64,000 nucleotides of DNA, taken from positions 186,001-250,000 of the forward strand of contig NZ_CP039934.1 in the NCBI RefSeq assembly GCF_009792295.1, in the 5' to 3' direction. A program made the translations under genes and the position numbers. Numbering within the stretch: the first letter of the stretch is position 1; every line of letters begins with the position of its first letter. This DNA is from Myroides fluvii (lineage in GTDB: Bacteria; Bacteroidota; Bacteroidia; Flavobacteriales; Flavobacteriaceae). This document shows, in pieces, positions 25,211 to 33,994 of the stretch. The notes beneath the pieces were generated by a model that was not told the DNA's origin, ran no database searches, and saw nothing but the letters and a program-made list of their open reading frames with translations.

Positions 25211-26224
25211 ATGAAGAAGGTGTATACCCTAGTAGCAGTTCTAGGTTTGTTTGGATTAAGCTCTTGCAACGATGGCAAGCTTACCTATAATAATATTGAC
25301 TTTTCTACTGTAACAACTGTGAATCGCTGTTCTAATACAGGCGATGGAGCTAAGGTATTTTACAAATTAAAAAATACAGAAGCTTTTATCCTAGTTGCAG
25401 ATATGGACAATATTATGCGTGATGAAAGTGTTCAAATTGTTGATGCTGAAATAGATGGAACCAACACCCAACTAGCGTATAGAAAATACAATGGCACAGT
25501 AGCATCCAATTCGATTTGCTCCTTTCCCGCTCCGAGTACACCTGTTGTAACAGAGGAAATACCTGCTTCGCCAGGAGCTACGCTACGCACTCAACGCATG
25601 GTGTCGATCAAAAACAATGACGATGGCGAATTGATTGGCGACCATAGTGTAAGCTTGACGTATCAATATAACTTCACGATTCTAAATGCCAATTTTAAAG
25701 ATGGCGATACAAATATCAAATACGATCGCATGCCATTTGGAACGAATAACTACAACTCTAACTCTTTAGGTTTTAGATTCCTAAACAATGACAACACCTT
25801 TAAAACCATTAATTTTTGTACTACACAAGGGGTTACACTATCGGATAAGGAGGCTATGTTAGTTCAGCTCAAGGAGGAAGATTTCCCTCAAGACAATGGA
25901 GTTAAAACTATTGCTCTGTCTACGGATAGACCTTTGACCTATAGACAATATGCTCGTGCAGGAATCAATTTGAATGAAGTTTGTGAAAACGATGGCGATA
26001 TTCCGGGTAATACACCGGCGAACAACAACCGTTTGGTAGAAAATTGGATAGCGACAACAGGAGAAATTGTCATCACCACCCGTTGGACCAATCCTGCTGA
26101 TGGTGCTCAACCTAAATTGTTACACGAAATTACCTTGCGCAATGTGGTATTTTCGAAAGCGAATTACAACAACTTAACCTTTGGAAAATCAATTCTTCCT
26201 TTTGGAAGTTTTATTCAAGAATAA
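25211..26224 (+). CDS. Lipoprotein of unknown function
   Basis: Protein of 337 residues with the lipobox LFGLSSCNDG (Cys near residue 19). The mature part is beta-rich, with several Asn/Asp-rich turns and paired Cys residues (VNRCSNTGDG, INFCTTQGV, NEVCENDGD) that could form disulfides. I do not recognise a family. It is divergent from the sugar transporter and both promoters share a GATAACG element, so the two may be controlled together. A terminator follows. Confidence 0.75.
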   Translation: MKKVYTLVAVLGLFGLSSCNDGKLTYNNIDFSTVTTVNRCSNTGDGAKVFYKLKNTEAFILVADMDNIMRDESVQIVDAEIDGTNTQLAYRKYNGTVASNSICSFPAPSTPVVTEEIPASPGATLRTQRMVSIKNNDDGELIGDHSVSLTYQYNFTILNANFKDGDTNIKYDRMPFGTNNYNSNSLGFRFLNNDNTFKTINFCTTQGVTLSDKEAMLVQLKEEDFPQDNGVKTIALSTDRPLTYRQYARAGINLNEVCENDGDIPGNTPANNNRLVENWIATTGEIVITTRWTNPADGAQPKLLHEITLRNVVFSKANYNNLTFGKSILPFGSFIQE

Positions 26225-26240
26225 TACAATACATGATATA

Positions 26241-26275
26241 AAAAAATCCAGGCTTGTTTGCCTGGATTTTTTTTA
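26241..26275. terminator. Bidirectional terminator
   Basis: The arms AAAAAATCCAGGC and GCCTGGATTTTTT have a six-base loop, between two convergent genes. Confidence 0.85.
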
Positions 26276-26276
26276 T

Positions 26277-26837
26277 CTATCGATTTGGATTTTGCTTGAT
26301 GTAAATTTGCGTTGCTCCCACGCCGTATTTCTGATAGTTTGCATCTTCTGCAACAACCTCAGCATATCGGCTAAAGAGAAATTCTAACTCTGCTTTGAGC
26401 ACGCCTTCTCCTACGCCGTGTATTAATACAATACGCGGAATGCGGTTGCGAATGGCGAACTCCAATTGACCTCTGGCTGTATCTAACTGTAACGTCAACA
26501 TATCGTGTTTCTCCATGCGTTTATAATCCTTCGTTAATTTTTCAATGTGTAAATCAACCTCGAGAATAAACTCATCTTTACGCGATTTCTTTTCTTTGAC
26601 AAACGAACGTTTTTTGGGTTCTACCTTACTTTGCAATGCTTCTTGAATAGAGCCTTTAGTACTAGCAGATTTAAAATCTACTTCTTGTTCCTTTTCTATC
26701 TTAAGCAATTCTGAAGGTTTGTAATTTAATACAAAACCATCTTTTGTTTCGATCGTAACTTGATCGCCTTGAATTTGGGATATGATTCCCTCTTCATCTT
26801 CGTCTAAGACTTGTACGTAATCTCCTTTACTTAACAT
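26277..26837 (-). CDS. Smr-domain protein
   Basis: Protein of 186 residues. The N-terminus (GDYVQVLDEDEEGIISQIQG) is an SH3-like barrel as found in Bacteroidetes DUF2027-type Smr proteins. A charged linker follows (about residues 60-90). The C-terminal Smr domain contains EVDLHIEKLTKDY and the HGxGxG-type motif VLIHGVGEGVLK. Smr domains of MutS2 and relatives nick DNA or RNA, and some act on collided ribosomes. The nuclease activity of this stand-alone form is not known. It is the last gene of a minus-strand group. Confidence 0.88.
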   Translation of the reverse strand: MLSKGDYVQVLDEDEEGIISQIQGDQVTIETKDGFVLNYKPSELLKIEKEQEVDFKSASTKGSIQEALQSKVEPKKRSFVKEKKSRKDEFILEVDLHIEKLTKDYKRMEKHDMLTLQLDTARGQLEFAIRNRIPRIVLIHGVGEGVLKAELEFLFSRYAEVVAEDANYQKYGVGATQIYIKQNPNR

Positions 26838-26848
26838 CTTACTTCCAA

Positions 26849-27130
26849 TTACTGTTTTTTATTTACTACGGTTATCGAATAATCTTCTGTTTTATCTTCT
26901 TCCACGCTATCATTCGAAGGAGTCTCAGAACGAACAACCAGTGCTTTTTTAGGCGCATTACTCGGTGTTTTTTGCATGAGACGAGCCATGGCTAAGAAGA
27001 ATACCGCTACTCCAATTACTTGTACCCACAATCTAGGTTGATTAGAGGCTTGTTCCATCAAGGCCCAAATCATAAAGCCAACCACTGCAAGCGGAAGCGC
27101 GATTTTTACTATTTTTACTTTATTTTTCAT
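26849..27130 (-). CDS. Small membrane protein of unknown function
   Basis: Protein of 93 residues from the Met at 27130 (MKNKVKIVKIALPLAVVGF), with two hydrophobic segments followed by a basic and then acidic tail. An upstream Met at 27160 would lie within the end of pdxH and gives a weaker N-terminus. It starts two bases after the pdxH stop and ends 11 bases before the Smr gene, so it is part of that transcription unit. No family is recognised. Confidence 0.65.
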   Translation of the reverse strand: MKNKVKIVKIALPLAVVGFMIWALMEQASNQPRLWVQVIGVAVFFLAMARLMQKTPSNAPKKALVVRSETPSNDSVEEDKTEDYSITVVNKKQ

Positions 27131-27132
27131 GA

Positions 27133-27780
27133 TTAAGGCGCTAAACGTTCCACTTTCCAATCCAACTGATCCGCAGTGAGCGTATAGCGAATGCGATCGT
27201 GTAAGCGATTGGGTCTTCCTTGCCAGAATTCAATACTCACAGGCTCCACACAAAATCCTCCCCAGTTTTTTGGGCGCTGAACATTATCTTCAGTTGCTGT
27301 TTGTTCTAATGCTTTCAAGGATTGTACTAAACAATCATAAGATTCGATGACTTCACTTTGATTAGAGACAATAGCTCCTAGTCTACTCCCTAAAGGGCGA
27401 CTATCGAAGTAGTTGTTCGATTGAATCTCACTTACTTTTTTCGCAATTCCCTTGATGATGACTTGACGCTCCATGGAAGGCCAAAAAAAAGACAAACAAA
27501 TATGAGGATTCGCTGTTATTGCTCTGCCTTTCTCCGAATCGTAATTCGTAAAAAAAACAAAGCCGTTTTCATCATAGGATTTCAATAAAACTACTCTAGC
27601 TTTTGGAAATCCATCCAACCCAATAGAAGAAACGGTCATGGCATTCACTTCTTCCACTCCGCCGAAATCCTCTACCTCACAAAACCACTGACGAAATTGC
27701 ATCATCGGATTGGGATTGACCTCCGCCTCGATTAATACTTGCTTGTCATATGATTTTCTATAATTACTTAAATCGTTCAT
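27133..27780 (-). CDS. pdxH: Pyridoxamine 5'-phosphate oxidase
   Basis: FMN enzyme that oxidises pyridoxine and pyridoxamine phosphates to pyridoxal phosphate. It has 215 residues, the usual length. Family motifs are present: FVFFTNYDSEKGRAITANPH for FMN phosphate binding, SFFWPSMERQVIIKG, and the C-terminal FWQGRPNRLHDRIRY with WKVERLAP at the end. The chain begins with the typical NDLSNYRKSYDK. It lies ten bases before the rnz stop side, in a tight minus-strand cluster. Confidence 0.97.
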   Translation of the reverse strand: MNDLSNYRKSYDKQVLIEAEVNPNPMMQFRQWFCEVEDFGGVEEVNAMTVSSIGLDGFPKARVVLLKSYDENGFVFFTNYDSEKGRAITANPHICLSFFWPSMERQVIIKGIAKKVSEIQSNNYFDSRPLGSRLGAIVSNQSEVIESYDCLVQSLKALEQTATEDNVQRPKNWGGFCVEPVSIEFWQGRPNRLHDRIRYTLTADQLDWKVERLAP

Positions 27781-27789
27781 TGTATTGGT

Positions 27790-28704
27790 TTATTTAGAGA
27801 AATCAAAGATAACACCATCATCGGCATTTAGTATCGTTCCGTCAAAAACTTCTGCTGCTTCTGTTTTAAAAAGAGTAATATCGTCGTATCTAGTAGAATA
27901 ATGTCCTAAGACTAACGTTTTCACATTCGCCAATTTTGCAATTGTCGCGGCTTGTTTAGCCGTACAGTGCTTTGTGCGTTCGGTATAATGTGCTTCTGAT
28001 TCTAAAAAAGTACTTTCATGGTACAATACATCAACTTCTTTGATAATGGGAACAACCGCCTCAGAATAATAGGTATCTGAGCAAAAAGCATAACTTTCTG
28101 TTGGTTCCGGATCATACGTAATCGTTTGATTGCGCACAACCGTACCATCATCAAGTGTGATATCTCCTCCTTGTTTGATTTTTTGATAGTAACAACGATC
28201 AATTCCCAAATCTTCAATCGCACCGATTCTCAACTTTCGATCTCCAGGTTTTGATTCAAACAAATATCCATTGGTATATACCCGATGATCGAGTGGAATA
28301 GTGCGTACGATGACGCGATCATCTTCAAAGACAACTTGGCTTTCTTTGCTTTCTAATTCGTGGAAGTACAAATTATATCCCGTAAACGAGTTACTCAATC
28401 GCAATTGCAATAAGATAATCTCTTTAATTCCCTTGGGTCCGTAAACGTGCAAATCACTTTGTCTATTCAACAAAGAATAAGTAGAAATCAAACCGATTAA
28501 ACCATAGAGGTGATCGCCGTGTAAATGGGAAATAAAAATATGGTTAATACGCTGGAACTTAATTTTCTTTTTTCTCAATTGAATTTGAGTCCCTTCACCT
28601 GCATCAATCAAGAACATATGTCCATTTAGCTCTAAAACCTGAGAGGTTGGATTGGTCATGGTTCTCGGTGTAGCTGCATAACAACCTAATATAGTAAGTT
28701 TCAA
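27790..28704 (-). CDS. rnz: Ribonuclease Z
   Basis: Metallo-beta-lactamase-fold endonuclease that matures tRNA 3' ends. It has 304 residues. The zinc-binding motif FISHLHGDHLYGLIGL is present near residue 60. Other ligands are the Asp in FCSDTYYSE, the His in VLYHESTFLE and the His in LVLGHYSTRY, with a flexible-arm region between about residues 150 and 180. It lies upstream of pdxH in the same unit. The short gene further upstream often carries this name in databases by error. Confidence 0.95.
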   Translation of the reverse strand: MKLTILGCYAATPRTMTNPTSQVLELNGHMFLIDAGEGTQIQLRKKKIKFQRINHIFISHLHGDHLYGLIGLISTYSLLNRQSDLHVYGPKGIKEIILLQLRLSNSFTGYNLYFHELESKESQVVFEDDRVIVRTIPLDHRVYTNGYLFESKPGDRKLRIGAIEDLGIDRCYYQKIKQGGDITLDDGTVVRNQTITYDPEPTESYAFCSDTYYSEAVVPIIKEVDVLYHESTFLESEAHYTERTKHCTAKQAATIAKLANVKTLVLGHYSTRYDDITLFKTEAAEVFDGTILNADDGVIFDFSK

Positions 28705-28764
28705 TGGGTCAAAATTTTATAATTCGTGCAGGTAAGTTACAAAAAAGCCCAAAGCCAACAAAAG

Positions 28765-28796
28765 AAAAAGGCTTAATTACCTTAAGCCTTTTCTAT
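28765..28796 (-). terminator. Terminator after the STAS-like gene
   Basis: The arms AAAAGGCTTAA and TTAAGCCTTTT have a five-base loop, directly after the stop at 28799. Confidence 0.75.
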
Positions 28797-28798
28797 TT

Positions 28799-29140
28799 TT
28801 ATAATTCTAAATCGCGTTGAATTTCGTCCATTTCAATTAAATCGAAAGCTTCTTGTTTGGTTGGTACAACAATCAGATCTCCATCAAAATCGTTAAAGTT
28901 CACTGCTGTTGTGACGATAACAAAAGATTTGTTTGCTTCTTCCATATGTTCAACTGCCAAGGCCTCAATGGATTCTAGGATTTCTTCCGTCACCTCTTCT
29001 TGTGAACTTGATACGTCGATTACTAGGTTAAACGTTTTAAATAAACTTTGATACTGTTCTTCTATTTTATGCAATACCTCTACTATCGTTTCCGTTCCAA
29101 TTTGGATAACTTTAGTGTGTCCTTTTTCTATAACTTTCAT
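28799..29140 (-). CDS. Conserved small protein with STAS-like layout
   Basis: Protein of 113 residues with an alternating beta-alpha layout (FNLVIDVSSSQEEVTEEIL, then SFVIVTTAVNFNDFDGDLIV), compatible with a STAS/anti-anti-sigma fold. No conserved phospho-Ser site stands out. Similar short flavobacterial proteins tend to be labelled ribonuclease Z because of their neighbour; it has no metallo-hydrolase motif. It lies between pyrB and rnz on the same strand with its own terminator. The function is unknown. Confidence 0.65.
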   Translation of the reverse strand: MKVIEKGHTKVIQIGTETIVEVLHKIEEQYQSLFKTFNLVIDVSSSQEEVTEEILESIEALAVEHMEEANKSFVIVTTAVNFNDFDGDLIVVPTKQEAFDLIEMDEIQRDLEL

Positions 29141-29171
29141 CTTGCGCTTTTTTTGATTCCACTAAAATAGA

Positions 29172-30098
29172 TTATTTAATCTTGGATGCCAAAAGATAAA
29201 TAACTGCCATGCGAATCGCTACTCCATTTTCTACTTGATCCAAAATAACAGATTGCTGTGAATCAGCCACATCCGAAGTAATTTCCACTCCTCTATTAAT
29301 TGGTCCTGGGTGCATAACCACAATCTCCTTATCTAGAGAATCTAGAATTTCTTTAGTCAAACCAAACTGTTGGGCGTACTCTCTGGTATTGGGGAAGTAA
29401 CTGAAGTCCAAACGCTCATTTTGCACGCGTAGCATATTGGCTACATCACACCACTCTAGTGCTTTTCTCAAATTGGACTCTACCTTCACTCCCAAGCTTT
29501 CAATATATTTGGGAATTAACGTTTTAGGTCCGCAAACGCGCACTTCAGCCCCTTGCATTTGCAGGGCAAAAATATTGGATAAAGCAACACGTGAGTGCAA
29601 GATATCTCCGACAATCACCACTTTTTTACCTGCAACATCCCCTAATCTTTCGCGAATAGAATAACTATCCAAAAGTGCTTGTGTAGGGTGTTCATGTGCA
29701 CCATCACCTGCATTTACAATACTCGCCTTTACATTTTTAGACAAAAAATAAGCGGCTCCTGGATTGCTATGACGCATAACTACCATGTCCACTTTCATTG
29801 CTAAGATATTATTTACGGTATCGATTAAGGTTTCTCCTTTTTTAACGGAAGATTGAGCAGAAGAAAAACTGATCACATCCGCTGATAAACGCTTTTGAGC
29901 TAATTCAAAAGACAGTTTTGTTCGCGTACTATTTTCAAAAAAGATATTGGCAATGGTAATATCGCGCAGTGAAGGTACTTTTTTAATGGGTCTATTGATT
30001 ACTTCTTTAAAATGATCTGCTGTTTCAAAAATCAAATCAATATCCGCTTTGTTTATATATTTTATTCCTAATAGGTGATTTACACTTAATTCTTTCAT
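29172..30098 (-). CDS. pyrB: Aspartate carbamoyltransferase catalytic subunit
   Basis: Joins carbamoyl phosphate to aspartate in pyrimidine synthesis. From the Met at 30098 (MKELSVNHLLGIKYI) it has 308 residues, the normal length. The carbamoyl-phosphate loop is FFENSTRTKLSFELA. Other motifs are MRHSNPGAA, the HPTQALLD signature and VMHPGPINRGVEI. The longer frame to 30209 overlaps pyrR and is rejected. It lies 22 bases after pyrR. No pyrI regulatory subunit is adjacent. Confidence 0.97.
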   Translation of the reverse strand: MKELSVNHLLGIKYINKADIDLIFETADHFKEVINRPIKKVPSLRDITIANIFFENSTRTKLSFELAQKRLSADVISFSSAQSSVKKGETLIDTVNNILAMKVDMVVMRHSNPGAAYFLSKNVKASIVNAGDGAHEHPTQALLDSYSIRERLGDVAGKKVVIVGDILHSRVALSNIFALQMQGAEVRVCGPKTLIPKYIESLGVKVESNLRKALEWCDVANMLRVQNERLDFSYFPNTREYAQQFGLTKEILDSLDKEIVVMHPGPINRGVEITSDVADSQQSVILDQVENGVAIRMAVIYLLASKIK

Positions 30099-30120
30099 TA
30101 CTTCAATTGGATTTTCCGTT

Positions 30121-30669
30121 TTAATTATTGTCAAATTCTTCCAAATAGATGCAATCGCTTGCGCCATCTTCAGACCAATGCACGCGTACAGCTTCTTGGT
30201 CAAAGGCATCTACTTGTCTTCCTCTATAATCAGGTTGAATAGGCAAATGACGGCTAAATCTTCGGTCTATTAACACCAATAATTCAATTTCCGCAGGTCG
30301 TCCAAACGATTGAATGGCAGTTAAAGCAGCTCGAATGCTACGTCCTGTATATAAAACATCATCAATAAAAACTACTTTCTTATCTTCAACAAGAAAGTCA
30401 ATTTCAGTTCGATTTGCTTCAAGTGGCTTTTGATTTCTCCTAAAATCATCGCGGAAAAACGTGATATCCAAATATCCCAACGGAACATCTGTAATCTTGT
30501 ATTCAGTTTCCAAAATGGCTTTGATTCGCTTGGCTAAATATTTACCACGGGGTTGAATACCAATCAGTAGCGTATCGGAAAAATCCAAGTGATTTTCCAC
30601 CAACTGACAGGCCAAACGATGAAGAATAATATCAATCTCTTTTGAAGTAAGTAATACTTTTGGATTCAT
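30121..30669 (-). CDS. pyrR: PyrR-like phosphoribosyltransferase
   Basis: Protein of 182 residues with a PRTase fold. The PRPP-binding motif is VVFIDDVLYTGRSIRAALTA, and the PyrR signatures LLIGIQPRGKYLAKRI, LDITFFRDDF and VLIDRRFSRHLPI are present. In Gram-positives PyrR is an RNA-binding attenuator and uracil phosphoribosyltransferase. No attenuator with a PyrR-binding loop is evident in the short gap before pyrB. Its place as first gene of a pyrR-pyrB unit supports a role in pyrimidine control. Confidence 0.95.
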   Translation of the reverse strand: MNPKVLLTSKEIDIILHRLACQLVENHLDFSDTLLIGIQPRGKYLAKRIKAILETEYKITDVPLGYLDITFFRDDFRRNQKPLEANRTEIDFLVEDKKVVFIDDVLYTGRSIRAALTAIQSFGRPAEIELLVLIDRRFSRHLPIQPDYRGRQVDAFDQEAVRVHWSEDGASDCIYLEEFDNN

Positions 30670-30885
30670 ATAAAAAAGAGTTGTGTTTGGGGAGTAAAAT
30701 TACAATTAATTATGCTTCTCACCCAATTTATCCTCAATAAATTAAAAGATAAAATCCAGGTGCTGTAAAAGTATAGCCTTCTTTTATGTGTCAGGTAAAA
30801 TGTTCGCTGGCTATTAAGTAAAACTTTATCTTTCGTCGCAACAGTTAATTCACTATCTTTAAAAGCCTAAAATCGAATTCTTGTT

Positions 30886-31683
30886 ATGAATAAAATATAC
30901 CTTACTCTCCTGTTTTTACTGCTTCTTATTCCGTCTGTACAAGCTCAGATTCCTCAGGATTCTGTGCTTAATACCACGTGGATTTTAACTCGAGCAACAA
31001 ATACACTCCCGATTCAACGACAAACTACGTTGCAAATTAATACGGTAAAATACGAGATTAAGGGATTTGGAGGATGTAATAATTACACCTTACCGATCAA
31101 AGAAATCAAAGAAAGAAAACACTATACACAAATTACAACGGATGCCATCATCACCAATGACAATCGCTGCACCAAAAACGTCAACGATTTTGAGCAGGCT
31201 TTTTTACTGGCTTTGAGCAATCAAAAGCTTCGCGTCAACACAGATGATGCAACCTTGACTATTGTAAATGAAAACAAGCAAACGTTTACATTTTCCATGC
31301 AACCGCAAAATCCTCTGCTCAATTACATCGAGAAACACGCGTGGAAACTCATTCAACTTCAGGGAAACAGCAATCGAGTTTACCATCCTTATTTGACTTT
31401 TGACTTCCAAAACAATACAGTTATTGGCTATACGGGTTGTAGTTATTTTACGGGTAAGGTTGCCATTAGCAATACCTTTAATAAAATACAGTTTTTCGAT
31501 TTAGAAGTGACAAAGAAAACCTGTGCCTCTACCAATCGAAAAGTGGTTGAGAAGGATTTTATTCAACTGCTTGAAGGGGAAACTTTTTCCTTTGACGTAG
31601 CAGAACAAACCCTTAATTTGTATCAAGACAACAAGCTGTTTTTCATGTTTGGCTTCATTCCTAAGCAAATGACTTCAGAATAA
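30886..31683 (+). CDS. Exported protein with two META domains
   Basis: Protein of 265 residues with a signal peptide (LLLLIPSVQAQ). The mature part carries two META/HslJ-type repeats: NTTWILTRATN with FGGCNNYTLPI, and HAWKLIQLQGNS with IGYTGCSYFTGKV. Each has the Trp near its start and a conserved Gly-Cys-Asn/Ser turn. HslJ-type proteins are small outer-membrane or periplasmic proteins linked to stress or drug tolerance; their biochemistry is unclear. The gene is monocistronic. Confidence 0.85.
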   Translation: MNKIYLTLLFLLLLIPSVQAQIPQDSVLNTTWILTRATNTLPIQRQTTLQINTVKYEIKGFGGCNNYTLPIKEIKERKHYTQITTDAIITNDNRCTKNVNDFEQAFLLALSNQKLRVNTDDATLTIVNENKQTFTFSMQPQNPLLNYIEKHAWKLIQLQGNSNRVYHPYLTFDFQNNTVIGYTGCSYFTGKVAISNTFNKIQFFDLEVTKKTCASTNRKVVEKDFIQLLEGETFSFDVAEQTLNLYQDNKLFFMFGFIPKQMTSE

Positions 31684-31767
31684 GTTGGAGCATTTTCACT
31701 TGTTACAATACAAGGTGACGAATATTTATCGTAAATTGTGAGCCGTAAAAAAACACGAAATAGTTTT

Positions 31768-32310
31768 ATGAAAGCTTTAATTTTTAATGGTTCTTTGGAT
31801 GAAGAATCTTTTAGAACGTCACGACGTATTGCACAATTCTATGCGGACGAATTCATAAAGGCTAACCTAGAGGTAGAACAAGTACACTTATCTGATTATC
31901 AGATCCCTATATTCCAAGCAAAACACATGGAAACCCCTCCTCAAGATGTTACCCGATTTATTGATGCCTTCCGTTCTGCGGATGTCATGGTTTGGTTAAC
32001 TCCTTTGTATCACGGTGGGATGACGGGTGTAATGAAAAATGCTTTGGACTGGTTAGAATTGACCGCTCGCGACACCCCAGCGTATTTAACCAACAAAGTA
32101 ATTGGCTTTACTTGTTGGTCTGCAGGAAATCAAGCGATGCAGGGAATTCAGGGATTGGATAATGTAGCTAAAGCACTAAGAGCCTGGTCTTTGCCTTACA
32201 GCATTCCCATTAGCAATATGGATTTGTACATAAATAATGAATTATCTGACGTATATCAGAAAAAAATGAGTATGTTAGCACAACTTTTAATCGATAGCAA
32301 TAATCGATAA
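31768..32310 (+). CDS. NADPH-dependent FMN reductase family protein
   Basis: Flavodoxin-fold oxidoreductase of 180 residues. The start MKALIFNGSLDEESFRTS carries the FMN phosphate loop. The central PLYHGGMTGVMKNALDWLE is the typical flavin-binding signature of this family. A GTG codon in frame at 31738 would add ten basic residues before the fold and is not needed. Possible roles include quinone or azo reduction. It ends just before tRNA-Ala. Confidence 0.88.
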   Translation: MKALIFNGSLDEESFRTSRRIAQFYADEFIKANLEVEQVHLSDYQIPIFQAKHMETPPQDVTRFIDAFRSADVMVWLTPLYHGGMTGVMKNALDWLELTARDTPAYLTNKVIGFTCWSAGNQAMQGIQGLDNVAKALRAWSLPYSIPISNMDLYINNELSDVYQKKMSMLAQLLIDSNNR

Positions 32311-32324
32311 AAAAGCACAAGGTC

Positions 32325-32398
32325 GGGGATGTAGCTCAGTTGGCTAGAGTGCTTGACTGGCAGTCAAGAGGTCGTGGGTTCGAGCCCCATCTTCTCCA
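32325..32398 (+). tRNA. tRNA-Ala (anticodon GGC)
   Basis: Full cloverleaf: acceptor GGGGATG (32325-32331) with CTTCTCC (32391-32397), D arm GCTC/GAGT, anticodon stem CTTGA/TCAAG around loop CTGGCAG with anticodon GGC at 32359-32361, T arm GTGGG/CCCAT with loop TTCGAGC. The G3-U70 pair, the alanine identity element, is present. One pair (6-67) is U-U. CCA is not encoded. Its 3' side leads into remains of an integrated element. Confidence 0.93.
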
Positions 32399-32407
32399 CG
32401 TTTTAAG

Positions 32408-32436
32408 AAAAAGCTACCTGTAAGGTGGCTTTTTTT
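32408..32436 (+). terminator. tRNA-Ala terminator
   Basis: The arms AAAAAGCTACC and GGTGGCTTTTT have a five-base loop (one G-U pair), followed by T. Confidence 0.75.
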
Positions 32437-32510
32437 GTTTATAATACCCTGATATACTAACCCTTACCTTTATTAGCGTAATTTACACTCTTATTCTTTT
32501 TTGTTTAAAA

Positions 32511-32549
32511 GGTTGCAAAATAGGTTGCATGTTTTAAGTAGAGGTTGCA
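32511..32549 (+). repeat. Three GGTTGCA repeats, possible recombinase arm sites
   Basis: GGTTGCA occurs at 32511, 32523 and 32543, shortly after tRNA-Ala. Short direct repeats beside a tRNA and a truncated tyrosine recombinase fit arm-type binding sites of an integrated element. Confidence 0.45.
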
Positions 32550-32683
32550 TAGCAAATCATTATAAACCATCAGAAAGAATTACACTTGCCTCACTTAATT
32601 TCCAATCCACTGTAACAAAAAACACAATACGTACACTTATATAGGACAGTTTTTATATGGCAACATCAAACTAAATTAAAAAA

Positions 32684-33508
32684 ATGAAAAAAATTCTACT
32701 CTTCCTTTTGTGCATTTCTCCTATTCTAGCATTTTCACAACAAAAAAATAAAATACTTCTCGTCGGCACCTTCCATTTTCACTTAGTTACATCTCAATTT
32801 GGCGTTGAATTTGACCTAAATAAAAAACAAACGGAGTTAGATGAAATAGCAGATCAAATTGCGGCTTATAAACCTACCAAGATTTTTGTTGAATGGGAAT
32901 ATACCAAACAAAAAGAATTAAATGAACTGTTTAATCTATATTTAAAAGACAACTCTTTGGAACTTGTTAGACAGAAATATGGAAAAAACGAAACAATGTA
33001 TACAGAAAGTGAAATTCAACAATTAGGTTTTAGAATTGCAAACAAATTAAATCACAAAAAACTATATGCTTTTGACTATCTTATTCCTGAGCCTAATGAT
33101 ACAATAATGAATGCAATTCAGCAATACAATCAAATAGATCTCATGCAAGAGATACAACAAGATTTTGGTGAATATGGTCAAAAAATAATAAATACATTCC
33201 AAACAACTACTTCTATTAAAGATTTGCTCTTCTTTTTTAATTCCAAAGAATTAGAGCAACAATTAAACACAGGTTACATCTCCTTATTTAATAAAGTAGG
33301 ATCAATTGATGATTTTTCAGGAGCTTATTTTGTATCTGAACGCTATAAACGCAATCTCTATATGTATTCCTTGATACAAAAGCAACTGGAGAAAACGGAT
33401 GAACGTATTTTAGTTCTTGTAGGTGCTCAACATGCTGCAGGATTTTCTGAATTTATTTCAAATGATAAAAACATAGAAAACGTTGAATTAAAAACACTTG
33501 TCAAGTGA
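32684..33508 (+). CDS. Exported TraB/DUF5694-like protein
   Basis: Protein of 274 residues with a signal peptide (LLCISPILAFSQQ). Motifs VGTFHFHL near the mature N-terminus, KIFVEWEY, and ILVLVGAQHAAGF near the end match the TraB/TIKI/DUF5694 group, in which the His and Glu residues would form a metal-dependent hydrolase site. The substrate is unknown. It is more AT-rich than its surroundings and lies between tRNA-Ala and a truncated integrase, so it is probably cargo of an integrated element. Confidence 0.75.
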   Translation: MKKILLFLLCISPILAFSQQKNKILLVGTFHFHLVTSQFGVEFDLNKKQTELDEIADQIAAYKPTKIFVEWEYTKQKELNELFNLYLKDNSLELVRQKYGKNETMYTESEIQQLGFRIANKLNHKKLYAFDYLIPEPNDTIMNAIQQYNQIDLMQEIQQDFGEYGQKIINTFQTTTSIKDLLFFFNSKELEQQLNTGYISLFNKVGSIDDFSGAYFVSERYKRNLYMYSLIQKQLEKTDERILVLVGAQHAAGFSEFISNDKNIENVELKTLVK

Positions 33509-33536
33509 TTTTTTAAACTTTATTTTTTACTTATTT

Positions 33537-33562
33537 AAAACTACCCTATCAGGTAGTTTTTT
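33537..33562 (+). terminator. Terminator after the TraB-like gene
   Basis: The arms AAAACTACC and GGTAGTTTT with a following T run. Confidence 0.7.
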
Positions 33563-33584
33563 TATACCCTAAACCCAACAAACT

Positions 33585-33970
33585 ATGGAACTACATAAAC
33601 TAAATATACTGTTCATTATTTCTAGGAGTAGAATGAATAAACAAGGCTTAGCTTCGATTACCTGTAGGCTAACCTATAAAGAACAAAGGAAACAATTTGC
33701 TACAGGTTTATTCCTTAAACCAGAACACTGGCAAAATACCAAGCAAAAAGCACATCCTCCCAATGAGGAGAATAATTTTATCAATACACAGCTAAGCCTG
33801 ATTCAGAACAAAATGAATCAGGCTTTTTTATTTCTACAATTGCAACAGAGCAAATTTAATGTTGAAGCTATCTACAAGCAATATTTGGGAGAAACACAGA
33901 ATAAAGATAAATTTCTATTAGAAGCTTTTCACTATCCCAACAGCAAAATGGGAAAAGGAGTGGGATTAAT
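33585..33970 (+). pseudogene. Truncated tyrosine recombinase (N-terminal arm-binding and start of core-binding part)
   Basis: The first about 127 residues match the start of Bacteroidetes site-specific integrases: NILFIISRSRMNKQGLASIT, ATGLFLKPEHWQNTKQKA, and the SAM-like start FLLEAFHYPNSKM. Similarity stops near 33965. The frame then runs on as antisense of the next gene to a stop at 34125-34127. The whole catalytic domain (Arg, His-x-x-Arg, Tyr) is missing. The break lies about 30 bases from the stop of the convergent gene, so a deletion removed the rest of the element. Confidence 0.85.
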
Positions 33971-33994
33971 TTCTCCCTTAGTTCGTGGTCCTTA

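Noticed and set aside
28799..29140. Ribonuclease Z label for the 113-residue protein
   Set aside because: There is no metallo-beta-lactamase motif; the real ribonuclease Z is the next gene downstream.
30099..30209. N-terminal extension of pyrB
   Set aside because: It overlaps the end of pyrR and is not part of the aspartate carbamoyltransferase fold.
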